A DNA stretch of 64,000 bases from Saccharothrix sp. HUAS TT1. GTDB lineage: Bacteria; Actinomycetota; Actinomycetes; Mycobacteriales; Pseudonocardiaceae. Positions within the stretch are counted from its first letter, which is position 1; each line of letters starts with the position of its first letter. The notes beneath the pieces were generated by a model. It was not told the origin of the DNA. It saw only the letters and a program-made list of their open reading frames with translations, and made no database searches. The stretch is taken from the NCBI RefSeq assembly GCF_040744945.1, contig NZ_CP160453.1, positions 1,364,001 to 1,428,000 on the forward strand, written 5' to 3'. This document shows, one piece after another, positions 16,244-24,676 of this stretch. A program made the translations under genes and the position numbers.

Positions 16244-16783
16244 GGTCGTGAACTCGCCTGTCACGTCGCCGGCGTCCTGATAGCCGAATTCGCCGGCGAG
16301 GTGGCAGGCGACCAGCGAGACCGGCGGGCTCAGGTCCACGATCCAGTAGTGCGGAATACCCGCGTCCGCGTATTCACCACGCTTGATCACCCGGTCGAGA
16401 CGCTTCGAACCCGGCGAGACGATCTCGATCACGAGCAGCAACTCGGACGCCCGCAGCATCCGCCCGCTCTCAGCCACCACGCGGGGCACGACGACCAGGT
16501 CGGGCCGCCGGGAGAACCCGGGATCCCCGTAGGGCACGAGTTCGAGGTCGACGTCGACGTCCTGGATCGCGACCAGTTCCTCGGACAACCGGTCCCGCAA
16601 CTGCACGAACAACTCACCTGAAGCCATCATGTGGCGCGGGCCGGGGCTCGGCGACATCAAAATGCGACCCTCTTGCAGCTCGGAGTAACCGGATTCGAAT
16701 TCTCCGAGTTCGGAGTACTCGGCGACCGTGAACAAGTGCGGCTCGCCGGCCGAGTTCTCGACGTCCTCTGGCAGAGCGGTCAC
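16199..16783 (-). CDS. Uma2 family endonuclease-fold protein
   Basis: 194 residues of the Uma2/DUF820 family, which has a PD-(D/E)xK restriction-endonuclease-like fold. Visible: LFTVAEYSELGEFESGYSEL near the N-terminus, the acidic PDLVVVPR strand near residue 93 and the EIVSPGSKRLDRVIKRGEY segment (E...S..T/S.D...K) with YWIVDL after it. These genes are very abundant as orphan copies in cyanobacteria and actinobacteria; their role is unsettled. Start ATG 16783 is preceded by an AGGAG-like sequence. Convergent with the manganese transporter and its remnant. Confidence 0.88.
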   Translation of the reverse strand: MTALPEDVENSAGEPHLFTVAEYSELGEFESGYSELQEGRILMSPSPGPRHMMASGELFVQLRDRLSEELVAIQDVDVDLELVPYGDPGFSRRPDLVVVPRVVAESGRMLRASELLLVIEIVSPGSKRLDRVIKRGEYADAGIPHYWIVDLSPPVSLVACHLAGEFGYQDAGDVTGEFTTSVPFPVTLKLDGLV

Positions 16784-16832
16784 TTCGTTCTCCTTAGATC
16801 CGACTCCGAGTGTCGCACCAGGGGGGTGTGCG

Positions 16833-17501
16833 TCAGCGCAACGCCTCAGCGACCTCCTGAGCCGCCCTCACCACCTGGGGCCCCACGACCTCACCGTCCA
16901 GCTTCTCCAACGCCACCACGCCCACGCTGGCCCGCAATCCGGGCACGCCGCGCACCGGCGCCGCCACCCCGAACGCGCCCGGCTGCAGCTCACCCGTCGA
17001 CGGCACCCACTGCCGGCCCTCCGGCGACAGCCCGATCGCCTTGCCGGCCGCGCCGCGGTGCACCGGGTGGCGCGACCCGACCCGGTACGCCACGTGGTAC
17101 GCCGTCCACGACGGCTCGACCACGGCCACCGCCTGCGCCTCGCTCCCGTCGGCCACGGTCAGGTGCGCGGTGGCGCCGACCTGCTCGGCCAGCGTCCGCA
17201 GCGCGGGCTGGGCGGCCATCCGCAGCTGCGGCAGCACGTTGGACGCCAGCCGCAGCACCCCCAGCCCGAGCCGCACCTTCGACCCCTCGCGCCGCACCAG
17301 CCCGCGGGACTGCAGCGGCACCAGCAGCCGGTACACCGCGGCCCGCGACGCGCCGATGGCGGCCGCCAGCTCGCTGATCGACGGCGCCTCCGACTCGGCG
17401 TCGGCCACCGCCTGGAGCAGGGCCAGGCCCCGCTCCAGGGTCAGCGAGCTCTCCTTGGACGCGGGCGCGGGCACCCGGCCGCGCGGATCAGGTCTGACCA
17501 C
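16833..17501 (-). CDS. IclR family transcriptional regulator
   Basis: 222 residues: N-terminal winged HTH (LTLERGLALLQAVADAE, SISELAAAIGASRAAVYRLL, GLVRREGSKVRLGL) and a C-terminal effector-binding IclR domain, shorter than usual by about 20-30 residues. Encoded three bases after fahA, as the last gene of the minus-strand unit divergent from hmgA. IclR members often control aromatic-acid catabolism, so it is the likely homogentisate- or tyrosine-pathway regulator (inference from context). Confidence 0.88.
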   Translation of the reverse strand: MVRPDPRGRVPAPASKESSLTLERGLALLQAVADAESEAPSISELAAAIGASRAAVYRLLVPLQSRGLVRREGSKVRLGLGVLRLASNVLPQLRMAAQPALRTLAEQVGATAHLTVADGSEAQAVAVVEPSWTAYHVAYRVGSRHPVHRGAAGKAIGLSPEGRQWVPSTGELQPGAFGVAAPVRGVPGLRASVGVVALEKLDGEVVGPQVVRAAQEVAEALR

Positions 17502-17504
17502 GCT

Positions 17505-18677
17505 CTACCTCTCGTCGGCGGGCGCGATCGTGCCGACCACCTCGGCCAGCCCGACGACCGAACCACCCTCCCCCGGAGCCGTCGCGGTGATCCGCACCGT
17601 GTCGCCGTCCTCCAGGAACGTCCGCTCGCCGCCGTCGAGCACCACCGGCTCCTTCCCGCCCCAGCTCAGCTCCAGGAAGGAGCCGCGCTCGTCGCGGTTC
17701 GGACCGGACACGGTGCCCGACGCGATCAGGTCGCCCGGCCGAACCGTAGCGCCGTTCACCGACAGGTGCGCGAGTTGTTGCGCGAACGTCCACGACATCT
17801 CGCGGAACGGCGGCCGCGACACCACGGCGCCGTTCCACTCGACCTCGATGTCGATGTCGAGCCCCCACGCCTGGTCCTCGACCAGGTACGGCAGCACGTC
17901 GTTGCCCAGCGGCGGCGGGGTCACCCTGGCCACCGCGAACGCCTCCAGCGGCGTGATCCACGCGGCCACCGACGTGGCGAACGACTTGCCGAGGAACGGC
18001 CCGAGCGGCTGGTACTCCCACGCCTGGACGTCGCGCGCGGACCAGTCGTTGACCAGCGCCACGCCGAACACGTGGTCCACCGCCTGCGCGGGCGTCAGCC
18101 GGGACGCGACCGGCCCGCCGCAGACGAACCCGACCTCGGCCTCGATGTCCAGCCGGCCCGTCGGCCCGAACACCGGCCCGGACGACGACCGCCGCTGCCC
18201 GTGCGGCCGCACGACCGGCGTGCCGGACACGACGACCGTCCCGGCCCGGCCGTGGTAGCCGATGGGCAGGTGCGTCCAGTTCGGCAGCAGCGCGTCGCCG
18301 TCGGGCCGGAAGATCCGGCCGACGTTCTCCGCGTGGTGCCGGGACGAGTAGAAGTCGACGTAGTCGGCCACGGCGAACGGCAGCACGGCGCCGTCGAGCC
18401 CGACCAGTTCGACACCGCGCGGCGCGGAGGCGGCCGAGACGATCTCGACCAGCCGCGCCCGCAGCTCGCTCCACACCGGCCGCCCGGCCGCCAGCAGGGC
18501 GTCCAGGGAGCCGGTGGCCACCAGCGGCTCCAGCCGCTCGCCCAGGCGCAGCCCGCGCAGCAGCAGCGCCCGGTCGCCGACCCGCACCGCGACACCGCCG
18601 GGCACGACGCCGTAGGGCAGCGTCTGCGGCCCGAACGGCGCGTCGGCGGTGAACGCGGGGTCCTCGATCCAGCTCAC
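17505..18677 (-). CDS. fahA: Fumarylacetoacetase
   Basis: 390 residues from GTG 18677, close to the family length. It has the N-terminal SH3-like part and the FAH catalytic domain: DYVDFYSSRHHAENVGRIF with the catalytic His region, LPIGYHGRAGTVVVSG, IEAEVGFV (metal-binding Glu residues) and LVNDWSARDVQAWEY (metal Asp). It splits fumarylacetoacetate into fumarate and acetoacetate, the last step of tyrosine/homogentisate degradation. The start overlaps the upstream gene (GTGA). A maleylacetoacetate isomerase gene was not found in the window. Confidence 0.94.
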   Translation of the reverse strand: MSWIEDPAFTADAPFGPQTLPYGVVPGGVAVRVGDRALLLRGLRLGERLEPLVATGSLDALLAAGRPVWSELRARLVEIVSAASAPRGVELVGLDGAVLPFAVADYVDFYSSRHHAENVGRIFRPDGDALLPNWTHLPIGYHGRAGTVVVSGTPVVRPHGQRRSSSGPVFGPTGRLDIEAEVGFVCGGPVASRLTPAQAVDHVFGVALVNDWSARDVQAWEYQPLGPFLGKSFATSVAAWITPLEAFAVARVTPPPLGNDVLPYLVEDQAWGLDIDIEVEWNGAVVSRPPFREMSWTFAQQLAHLSVNGATVRPGDLIASGTVSGPNRDERGSFLELSWGGKEPVVLDGGERTFLEDGDTVRITATAPGEGGSVVGLAEVVGTIAPADER

Positions 18678-19549
18678 AGCAGACCCAGCTCCTCCAGGTC
18701 GGTGATCGGCTCGTCCAGCGAGCACGACCCGTAGGAGGCGAACACGCCGCGCACGGCGTGCGCCGCCTGGTCGGACAGCCCGGCCGCCTCCTCGCCGAGC
18801 GCGACGGCGTCCGTGCTGGACAGCGCGCCGCGCACGTCGCCGCCGGACAGCGACCGCGCGGTCGCGACGAGCAGGTTGAGGAAGCCGTGGTGGGTGAACC
18901 CGGTGGCGTCGTCGGTGTGCCGGACGGCGTGGTGCAGGCCGGCGGTCGCCTTGAAGGCCACCCCGCCGCTGCTCACCACGGCGAGGAAGTCGGCGACCTC
19001 GTCGACGCTGGGGAAGTTCTCCCGGCTGACCCCGCCGCAGCGCAGCTTGGGCCAGCTGCCGTGCTCGATGACGCGGCGGACGCCGTCCAGCCACTCCGCG
19101 CCGCCGCGCCGGGGTTCGACCACCCTGATGACGTCCTCGGGCACGAACTCCGAGACGCGTTCCAGCCACACCTCGTCCACGTCGGACGGCGCGGGCATCT
19201 CGACCATCCGCAGCGCCAGCAGCTCGCTGCGGGACTCCACGATCGACACGGCTTTGGGCACACCCCCCAGGCCCGTGTCGATGACCAGCGACAGGGCGAC
19301 GGGCTTCACCGGCTTGACCTTGATCAGCTCGGTGATCAGCTCGGCCAGCCGGGACGCGGGGCACAGGAAGAGGCCGACCGCGCCGGCCCAGTCCCCGGCA
19401 CGTGCTTCGAGGTGGCCGCGGACCGCGTCGGGCATGGCTGCGTTGCCCGGCGGGAACAGTGCGGCGTCATCGACAAGCCTCGCGAGCAGGGGCGGAGTGC
19501 CGCGTGGACCGGGCGCACGGAGTTCGAAGGCGCTTGACACGGCTGACAC
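18674..19549 (-). CDS. Conserved hypothetical in homogentisate cluster
   Basis: 291 residues from GTG 19549 (GTG 19540 is the in-frame alternative; neither has a clear RBS). I do not recognise the family. Visible: an N-terminal LLARLVDDAALFPPGNAAMPDAV segment, alternating strands and helices resembling a TIM-barrel-like protein, and FKATAGLHHAVRH plus THHGFLNLLVA near 195-225. No signal peptide. It is the first gene of the unit with fahA and the IclR regulator and diverges from hmgA, so it probably serves tyrosine/homogentisate catabolism, possibly filling or assisting the isomerase step (speculative). Confidence 0.6.
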   Translation of the reverse strand: MSAVSSAFELRAPGPRGTPPLLARLVDDAALFPPGNAAMPDAVRGHLEARAGDWAGAVGLFLCPASRLAELITELIKVKPVKPVALSLVIDTGLGGVPKAVSIVESRSELLALRMVEMPAPSDVDEVWLERVSEFVPEDVIRVVEPRRGGAEWLDGVRRVIEHGSWPKLRCGGVSRENFPSVDEVADFLAVVSSGGVAFKATAGLHHAVRHTDDATGFTHHGFLNLLVATARSLSGGDVRGALSSTDAVALGEEAAGLSDQAAHAVRGVFASYGSCSLDEPITDLEELGLL

Positions 19550-19580
19550 GCTAGTGGCGTACCGGTCAATGAACAAAGAT

Positions 19581-19595
19581 GTCCGACTATCGAAC
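19581..19595. promoter_or_regulatory. Candidate IclR operator in the hmgA divergent promoter
   Basis: GTCCGACTATCGAAC is an imperfect palindrome (GTCCGA/TCGAAC, one mismatch, 3-base spacer) in the 60-base gap between hmgA and its divergent neighbour. The local IclR regulator is the natural binder. Evidence is symmetry and position only. Confidence 0.35.
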
Positions 19596-19609
19596 GCCCG
19601 GAGTGAACC

Positions 19610-20788
19610 ATGGCGTACTACCGCCAGGTGGGTGAGATCCCCCGAAAGCGCCACACGCAGTTCCGCACGCCGGAGGGCGGCCTGTACGCGGAGGAGCTGA
19701 TGGGCGTCGAGGGCTTCTCGGCCGACTCGGCCCTGCTCTACCACCGCCACCTGCCGACCGCGATCGTCGACGCGGTCACCGTCGAGGAGTCGCGCGGCGC
19801 GCTCGCGCCGAACCTCCCGCTCAAGCCGCGGCACTTCAAGACACCGGCTCTGACCTGGGACGGCTCCGAGGTGGACGCGGTCACCGGGCGCCGCACGCTG
19901 TTCGGCAACGCCGACGTGGTGATCGGCTTCGTGACCGCCACCGCGCCCAGCCCGCTGTACCGCAACGCGGCCGGCGACGAGCTGCTGTACGTGCAGACCG
20001 GCGAGGGCGTGGTCGAGACCGTGTACGGCGCGCTGGCCGTCTCCGAGGGCGACTACGTGGTGCTGCCGACGTCGTGCACCTACCGCGTGGTGCCGTCCCA
20101 GCCGATGAACATCCTCGTGCTGGAGGCCACCGGACACATCGGACCGCCGAAGCGGTACCTGTCGGCCAAGGGGCAGTTCCTGGAGCACTCGCCGTACTGC
20201 GAGCGCGACGTCCGGGGGCCCGCGGAGCCGTTGCTGGTGGACGGCGAGGACGTGGACGTGCTCGTGCGGCACCGCGCCGGCCTCACCCGGTTCACCTATG
20301 CCAACCACCCGTTCGACGTAGTCGGCTGGGACGGCTGCCTGTACCCGTGGGTGTTCAACATCCGCGACTTCGAGCCGATCACGGGCCGCGTGCACCAGCC
20401 GCCGCCCGTGCACCAGACGTTCGAGGGCCCCAACTTCGTGGTGTGCTCGTTCATGCCGCGCAAGGTCGACTACCACCCGTTGGCGATCCCGGTGCCCTAC
20501 AACCACGCCAACGTCGACTCCGACGAGCTGATGTTCTACGTGGGCGGCAACTACGAGGCCCGCAAGGGCTCGGGCATCGGCATCGGTTCGCTGTCGCTGC
20601 ACCCGTCGGGCTGCACCCACGGGCCGCAGCCGGGCGCGGTCGAGGCATCCCTGGGCGCGGACCACTTCGACGAGACCGCGGTCATGGTGGACACCTTCCG
20701 GCCGCTGGAGCTGGGCGAGGCGGCGCTGGCGTCCGAGGACCCGAAGTACGCCTGGTCGTGGGCGCGCCGGGGGCCTGACCTGGGTTGA
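19610..20788 (+). CDS. hmgA: Homogentisate 1,2-dioxygenase
   Basis: 392 residues from ATG 19610 with GGAG six bases upstream. It opens the ring of homogentisate to maleylacetoacetate using Fe(II). The cupin-like fold is evident: N-terminal YRQVGEIPRKRHTQFR, AGDELLYVQTGEGVVET, then the C-terminal metal region VPYNHANVDSDELMFYVGG and SLSLHPSGCTHGPQPG. The length is shorter than the human enzyme (445), as usual for the actinobacterial subfamily. Divergent from the unknown gene-fahA-iclR unit across a candidate operator. Confidence 0.93.
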   Translation: MAYYRQVGEIPRKRHTQFRTPEGGLYAEELMGVEGFSADSALLYHRHLPTAIVDAVTVEESRGALAPNLPLKPRHFKTPALTWDGSEVDAVTGRRTLFGNADVVIGFVTATAPSPLYRNAAGDELLYVQTGEGVVETVYGALAVSEGDYVVLPTSCTYRVVPSQPMNILVLEATGHIGPPKRYLSAKGQFLEHSPYCERDVRGPAEPLLVDGEDVDVLVRHRAGLTRFTYANHPFDVVGWDGCLYPWVFNIRDFEPITGRVHQPPPVHQTFEGPNFVVCSFMPRKVDYHPLAIPVPYNHANVDSDELMFYVGGNYEARKGSGIGIGSLSLHPSGCTHGPQPGAVEASLGADHFDETAVMVDTFRPLELGEAALASEDPKYAWSWARRGPDLG

Positions 20789-20827
20789 TCACCTCTTTGT
20801 CGGTGGGTGCCTCTAACGTCTGCCGGC

Positions 20828-22105
20828 ATGGACGCACGAGCACTGCTGGAGCAGGCCCCGGACGGCCAGGTGGCGAGCAGCGCCACCCGGCTGGCGGGGT
20901 CCTCCGGCTGGCAGGGGACGGGTCGCAGCGACACGGCCCTGTGGGGGCTGTGCAAGGGCAGCGGCAAGAACCCGTACCAGGTGTGCGTCGACCTCGGCGA
21001 CCGCGCGACGAAGTGCTCGTGCCCGTCGCGCAAGTTCCCGTGCAAGCACGCGCTGGCGTTGCAGCTGCGCGACGCGCGGGAGCCGTTCCCGGTCGCCGAG
21101 ACCCCCGACTGGGTGGACGAGTGGCTGACCCGCCGCACCCGCGCCGCCGCTCCGGCCGGGTCCTCCGACGACTCGCCGGAGGCGGTGCTGCGGCGCGCGA
21201 GGGCCAAGGAGAAGACGGCCCTGGCCCGGCAGGGCGCGGTGCGCGCCGGGGTCGCCGGGATGACCGACTGGCTGGCCGACGTGGCGGGCGCGGGCATCGC
21301 GGGGCTGCCCGCGCGGGACGCGGCCTGGTGGCACTCGATCGAGGCGCGGATGGTCGACGCGCAGGCCAAGGGGCTGGCGTCGGCGGTGGCCGGTGTGCGC
21401 GGCGTCGTCGCGGCGGGCGGGCCGCACTGGGCGCACGACGCGGCCGACCGGTTGGGCGGGCTGCACCTGCTGGCGCGGTTGGCGGAGTCGCCCGACCCCG
21501 TGGTGCGCCGGCGGCTGGGGTTCGCCGTGGCCGAGGAGGAGGTGCGCGGCGGTCCGGGCTGGTCGGACCACTGGGTGCCGCTGCTCAAGGTGGAGTCCGA
21601 CGAGGGCCTGGTGCGGACCGTGCGGCAGTGGGCGTGGGGGCGTTCGCACGGGTGGGTGGTGGCGGTGCGGCACGCCGGCGGTGGCGCCCGGCCCGTGCCG
21701 CCGTTGACGCACGGGGTGCAGGTCCAGGGGGTGCTGCACCCGTACCCCGGCGTGCCGCCGCACCGGGTGGCGGTCGGCGAGCTGCTGGCGGAGCGGCCTC
21801 CCGGGGCCGTGCCCGCCCCGGAGTCGTGGCGGGCGGCCCTGGCCGGGTTGGAGGAGTACCTGACGGCCGACCCGTGGCAGCGCCTGCACCCGTTGGGGTG
21901 CGGGTCGGTGCGGGTCACCGGGGACACGGGCCGGTTGGTCGACGCGACGGGCCGCGGGGTGCGGGTCCGCCCGGACCTGGCGCTGGACCAGGCGCTGGCG
22001 CTGTCGGGCGGTGAGCCGTTCGACGCGTGGGGGTTGTGGAACGGCCGCGAGCTGCGCCTGGGCGCGGTGGCGGAGCCCGGCGGCGCGCCGGAGGTGGTGG
22101 GATGA
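20828..22105 (+). CDS. SWIM zinc-finger protein (YehQ-like)
   Basis: 425 residues from ATG 20828. The SWIM motif CSCPSRKFPCKHALAL (C-x-C-x7-C-x-H) lies at about residues 63-78; the rest is a helical Ala/Arg/Trp-rich region without recognisable domain. SWIM fingers bind DNA or protein partners. First gene of a run SWIM - DUF5691 - MoxR ATPase - DUF5682 - VWA. E. coli yehQ-yehP-yehM-yehL has the same SWIM, VWA, DUF5682 and AAA members, so this is probably one functional module. Confidence 0.88.
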   Translation: MDARALLEQAPDGQVASSATRLAGSSGWQGTGRSDTALWGLCKGSGKNPYQVCVDLGDRATKCSCPSRKFPCKHALALQLRDAREPFPVAETPDWVDEWLTRRTRAAAPAGSSDDSPEAVLRRARAKEKTALARQGAVRAGVAGMTDWLADVAGAGIAGLPARDAAWWHSIEARMVDAQAKGLASAVAGVRGVVAAGGPHWAHDAADRLGGLHLLARLAESPDPVVRRRLGFAVAEEEVRGGPGWSDHWVPLLKVESDEGLVRTVRQWAWGRSHGWVVAVRHAGGGARPVPPLTHGVQVQGVLHPYPGVPPHRVAVGELLAERPPGAVPAPESWRAALAGLEEYLTADPWQRLHPLGCGSVRVTGDTGRLVDATGRGVRVRPDLALDQALALSGGEPFDAWGLWNGRELRLGAVAEPGGAPEVVG

Positions 22106-22142
22106 GCACCGGTTGCCCGACGTGCGCCCGGGGTGGTCGGCG

Positions 22143-23591
22143 ATGACCCTCCAGGCCGAGTGGGACGAGGCCGTGCAGGCGGCGCTGGTGGGCGCGCACC
22201 GGGCCGGCGTCACGTCGACCGAGCTGCTGGACCGCGTGGCGGCCCTGGGGGTGGCGGCCCACGGCGCGCAGTTGCCGCCGGCGGTCGACGCGCCGCTGCT
22301 GCCCGCCGCGCCGCCGTCCGACGACGTGCGGGCCCACCCGGCCGCCAGGTCGGTGCTGGTGCAGGTGCTGGCGCTGGACGACCAGGTGCTGCTCACCGAG
22401 TGGTGCGGCATGGCGCGGGCGGCGGGCGTGGTCGCCGACCACCGCGAGCTGCCCGCGTTGCTGGGCCTGGGCACCGCGCACCCCGGCCTGCGCCCGGCCG
22501 TGACCGCCGTCCTCGGCGCCCGCGGCCGGTGGCTGGCGGCGATCCGCCCCGCCTGGTCGTGGGCGGCGACCGGCGTGGTGGTGGACGAGGTCGACCTCGA
22601 CCAGGCGCTCGACCTGCCCGGCACGTCCCGCCTGGCGGCCCTGCGCCGCGCCCGCAACCAGGACCCGGCGCGGGCGCGCGCGTTCCTGGCCGCCCAGTTC
22701 GAGGTGCAGCGGCGGGCCACCGACCGGCAGGTGCTGATCAGCGCGCTGGAGGCGAACCTCGGCCCGGAGGACGAGCCGCTGCTCGAACGCGCCCTGGACG
22801 ACCGGGCGATCGGCGTGCACGACGAGGCGCTGCGCCTGCTGCGCGGCGTGCCCACGTCCGACCTGGCCGCCCGCGCCGCCGAACGCCTGCACCGCGGCCT
22901 GTGGCTCACCGCCGACGGCTTCGACGTGCAGACCGACGAGCTGTGGGCGGAACTGTCCCCCGAGCCGGACGAGGCCCGCGACCTGATGCGGGACGGTTCC
23001 GAGGCGGGCGTGGCCGGTCGGCTGCGCGGCGCGGCGGCGAGCGTGCCGCCGCGGCACTGGACCAGCCGCCTGGACACCGACGACGAGGGCGCGGCGGCCG
23101 AACTGGCGCGCGGCCCGTGGGCGAGTTCGCTGCTGCGCGGCGTCGCGCAGAACCTGAAGCTGGCCGACGACGCCCGCCCGTGGGCGGTCGCCGCGACCCG
23201 TTCGCTGACCGGCATGGAGCAGCTGGAGATGCTGGGCGGGCTGCCCGCCGACCTGGCCGCGCGCACCGTGGTCGAGGTGTCCCGGCAGTGGAACTACGAC
23301 CTGCTCGACCACGCCTGCTCGCAGCTGCCCGCGCCGTGGGGCGCGCGGGCGACGGCCGACCTGCTCGACCGCTACTCCGGGATGCGCGACCCGAGGTGGC
23401 GCGCCGGCCGGCCGCCCGCCGTGCTGCTGGCCAGGGGTGACGCGGAGGTCCTCGGCGCGAACTGGGCCCGCATCACCGAGCGCTGGCCGGAGCACACCGT
23501 CGAGCTGGACGTCCTGCGGCTGCGCATGCAGTTGCGCGAGGCGTTCGCCAACCACACCGCCCCGTCCGCTACCCGGGAGGAAAGCCAGTGA
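22143..23591 (+). CDS. DUF5691 family protein
   Basis: 482 residues from ATG 22143 (in-frame GTG 22122 also possible), starting 37 bases after the SWIM gene. An Ala/Leu/Arg-rich, probably all-helical repeat protein: AARSVLVQVLALDDQVLLTEWC, a RALARNQDPARARAFLAAQFE-like central segment, PLLERALDDRAIGVHDEALRLL (HEAT-like) and a C-terminal region of further helices. Family DUF5691 is known to me only from this kind of cluster. The stop overlaps the ATPase start (GTGA), showing translational coupling. It may be a scaffold for the ATPase complex (inference). Confidence 0.75.
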   Translation: MTLQAEWDEAVQAALVGAHRAGVTSTELLDRVAALGVAAHGAQLPPAVDAPLLPAAPPSDDVRAHPAARSVLVQVLALDDQVLLTEWCGMARAAGVVADHRELPALLGLGTAHPGLRPAVTAVLGARGRWLAAIRPAWSWAATGVVVDEVDLDQALDLPGTSRLAALRRARNQDPARARAFLAAQFEVQRRATDRQVLISALEANLGPEDEPLLERALDDRAIGVHDEALRLLRGVPTSDLAARAAERLHRGLWLTADGFDVQTDELWAELSPEPDEARDLMRDGSEAGVAGRLRGAAASVPPRHWTSRLDTDDEGAAAELARGPWASSLLRGVAQNLKLADDARPWAVAATRSLTGMEQLEMLGGLPADLAARTVVEVSRQWNYDLLDHACSQLPAPWGARATADLLDRYSGMRDPRWRAGRPPAVLLARGDAEVLGANWARITERWPEHTVELDVLRLRMQLREAFANHTAPSATREESQ

Positions 23592-24676
23592 CCACCGAAT
23601 CCGTGCTGCGGCCGGCCGCCGAGCAGCAGTACGCAGCCGAACTGGCGGCCCTGGCCGCGGCGGACGACCGGCCGCGCCCGCCGCGCTGGCGGATGTCGCC
23701 GCAGGCGGTGGTCACCTACGTGCTGGGCGGCAGGCTGCCGGACGGCGCCGTGATCACGCCGAAGTACGTCGGCGACCGGCGGTTGGTCGAGGTCGCCGTC
23801 GGCACGCTCGTCACCGACCGGGCGCTGCTGCTGGTCGGCGTGCCGGGCACGGCGAAGTCCTGGCTGTCGGAGCACATCGCGGCGGCGGTGAGCGGCGACT
23901 CGACGCTGGTCGTCCAGGGCACCGCGGGCACCGGCGAGGACCAGGTCCGCTACGGCTGGAACTACGCCCGGCTGATCGCCGAGGGCCCGTCCGAGGCGGC
24001 GCTGGTGCCGAGCCCGGTCATGACGGGGATGCGCGAGGGCGCGGTGGTGCGGGTCGAGGAGCTGACCCGGATGCCCGCCGAGGTGCAGGACTCGTTCATC
24101 ACGGTGCTGTCCGAGAAGACGCTGCCGGTGCCGGAGCTGGGCACCCAGGTGCAGGCCGTGCCCGGGTTCACCGTGATCGCCACCGCGAACGACCGCGACC
24201 GGGGCGTGAACCAGATGTCGTCGGCGCTCGCCCGCCGCTTCAACACCGTCGTGCTGCCGCCGCCCGCGACCGAGGACGACGAGGTGGAGATCGTCTCGGC
24301 CCGGGCCGCCCAGCTCGGCCGGGCGCTGCAGCTGCCCGCCGAGCCGCCGGCGCTGGAAGAGGTGCGCCGGGTCGTGCGGATCTTCCGCGAGCTGCGCAAC
24401 GGGTCCACCGTGGACGGTCGCACGCAGCTGAAGAAGCCGAGCGGCAGCCTGTCCACGGCCGAGGCGATCTCGGTGGTGACCAGCGGCATGGCGCTGGCCG
24501 GGCACTTCGGCGACGGCACGATCACCGCCGACGAGCTGGCGGCCGGCCTGCTCGGCGCGGTGGTGAAGGACCGCGTGTCGGACACGGCGGCGTGGCAGGA
24601 GTACCTGGAGGCGGTGGTGAAGGAGCGCGCCGAGTGGCGCGACCTGTACCGGGCGTGCCAGGACATGGTGGGCTGA
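23588..24676 (+). CDS. MoxR-type AAA ATPase (YehL-like)
   Basis: 362 residues from GTG 23588. Walker A GVPGTAKS at 84-91, Walker B variant VVRVEELTRMP near 155, sensor-1 VIATANDRDRG, and the arginine region SALARRFNTVVLPPP. This places it in the MoxR branch of AAA+ proteins, which usually work with VWA-domain partners as metal- or cofactor-loading chaperones or in conflict systems. Linked by overlapping codons to DUF5691 upstream and DUF5682 downstream (TGATG), and the VWA protein follows 0.7 kb later. Confidence 0.92.
   Translation: MTTESVLRPAAEQQYAAELAALAAADDRPRPPRWRMSPQAVVTYVLGGRLPDGAVITPKYVGDRRLVEVAVGTLVTDRALLLVGVPGTAKSWLSEHIAAAVSGDSTLVVQGTAGTGEDQVRYGWNYARLIAEGPSEAALVPSPVMTGMREGAVVRVEELTRMPAEVQDSFITVLSEKTLPVPELGTQVQAVPGFTVIATANDRDRGVNQMSSALARRFNTVVLPPPATEDDEVEIVSARAAQLGRALQLPAEPPALEEVRRVVRIFRELRNGSTVDGRTQLKKPSGSLSTAEAISVVTSGMALAGHFGDGTITADELAAGLLGAVVKDRVSDTAAWQEYLEAVVKERAEWRDLYRACQDMVG

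Noticed and set aside
16199..16783. Uma2 gene as evidence of a mobile element
   Set aside because: Uma2 genes are common orphans; no inverted repeats, direct repeats or transposase lie beside it.
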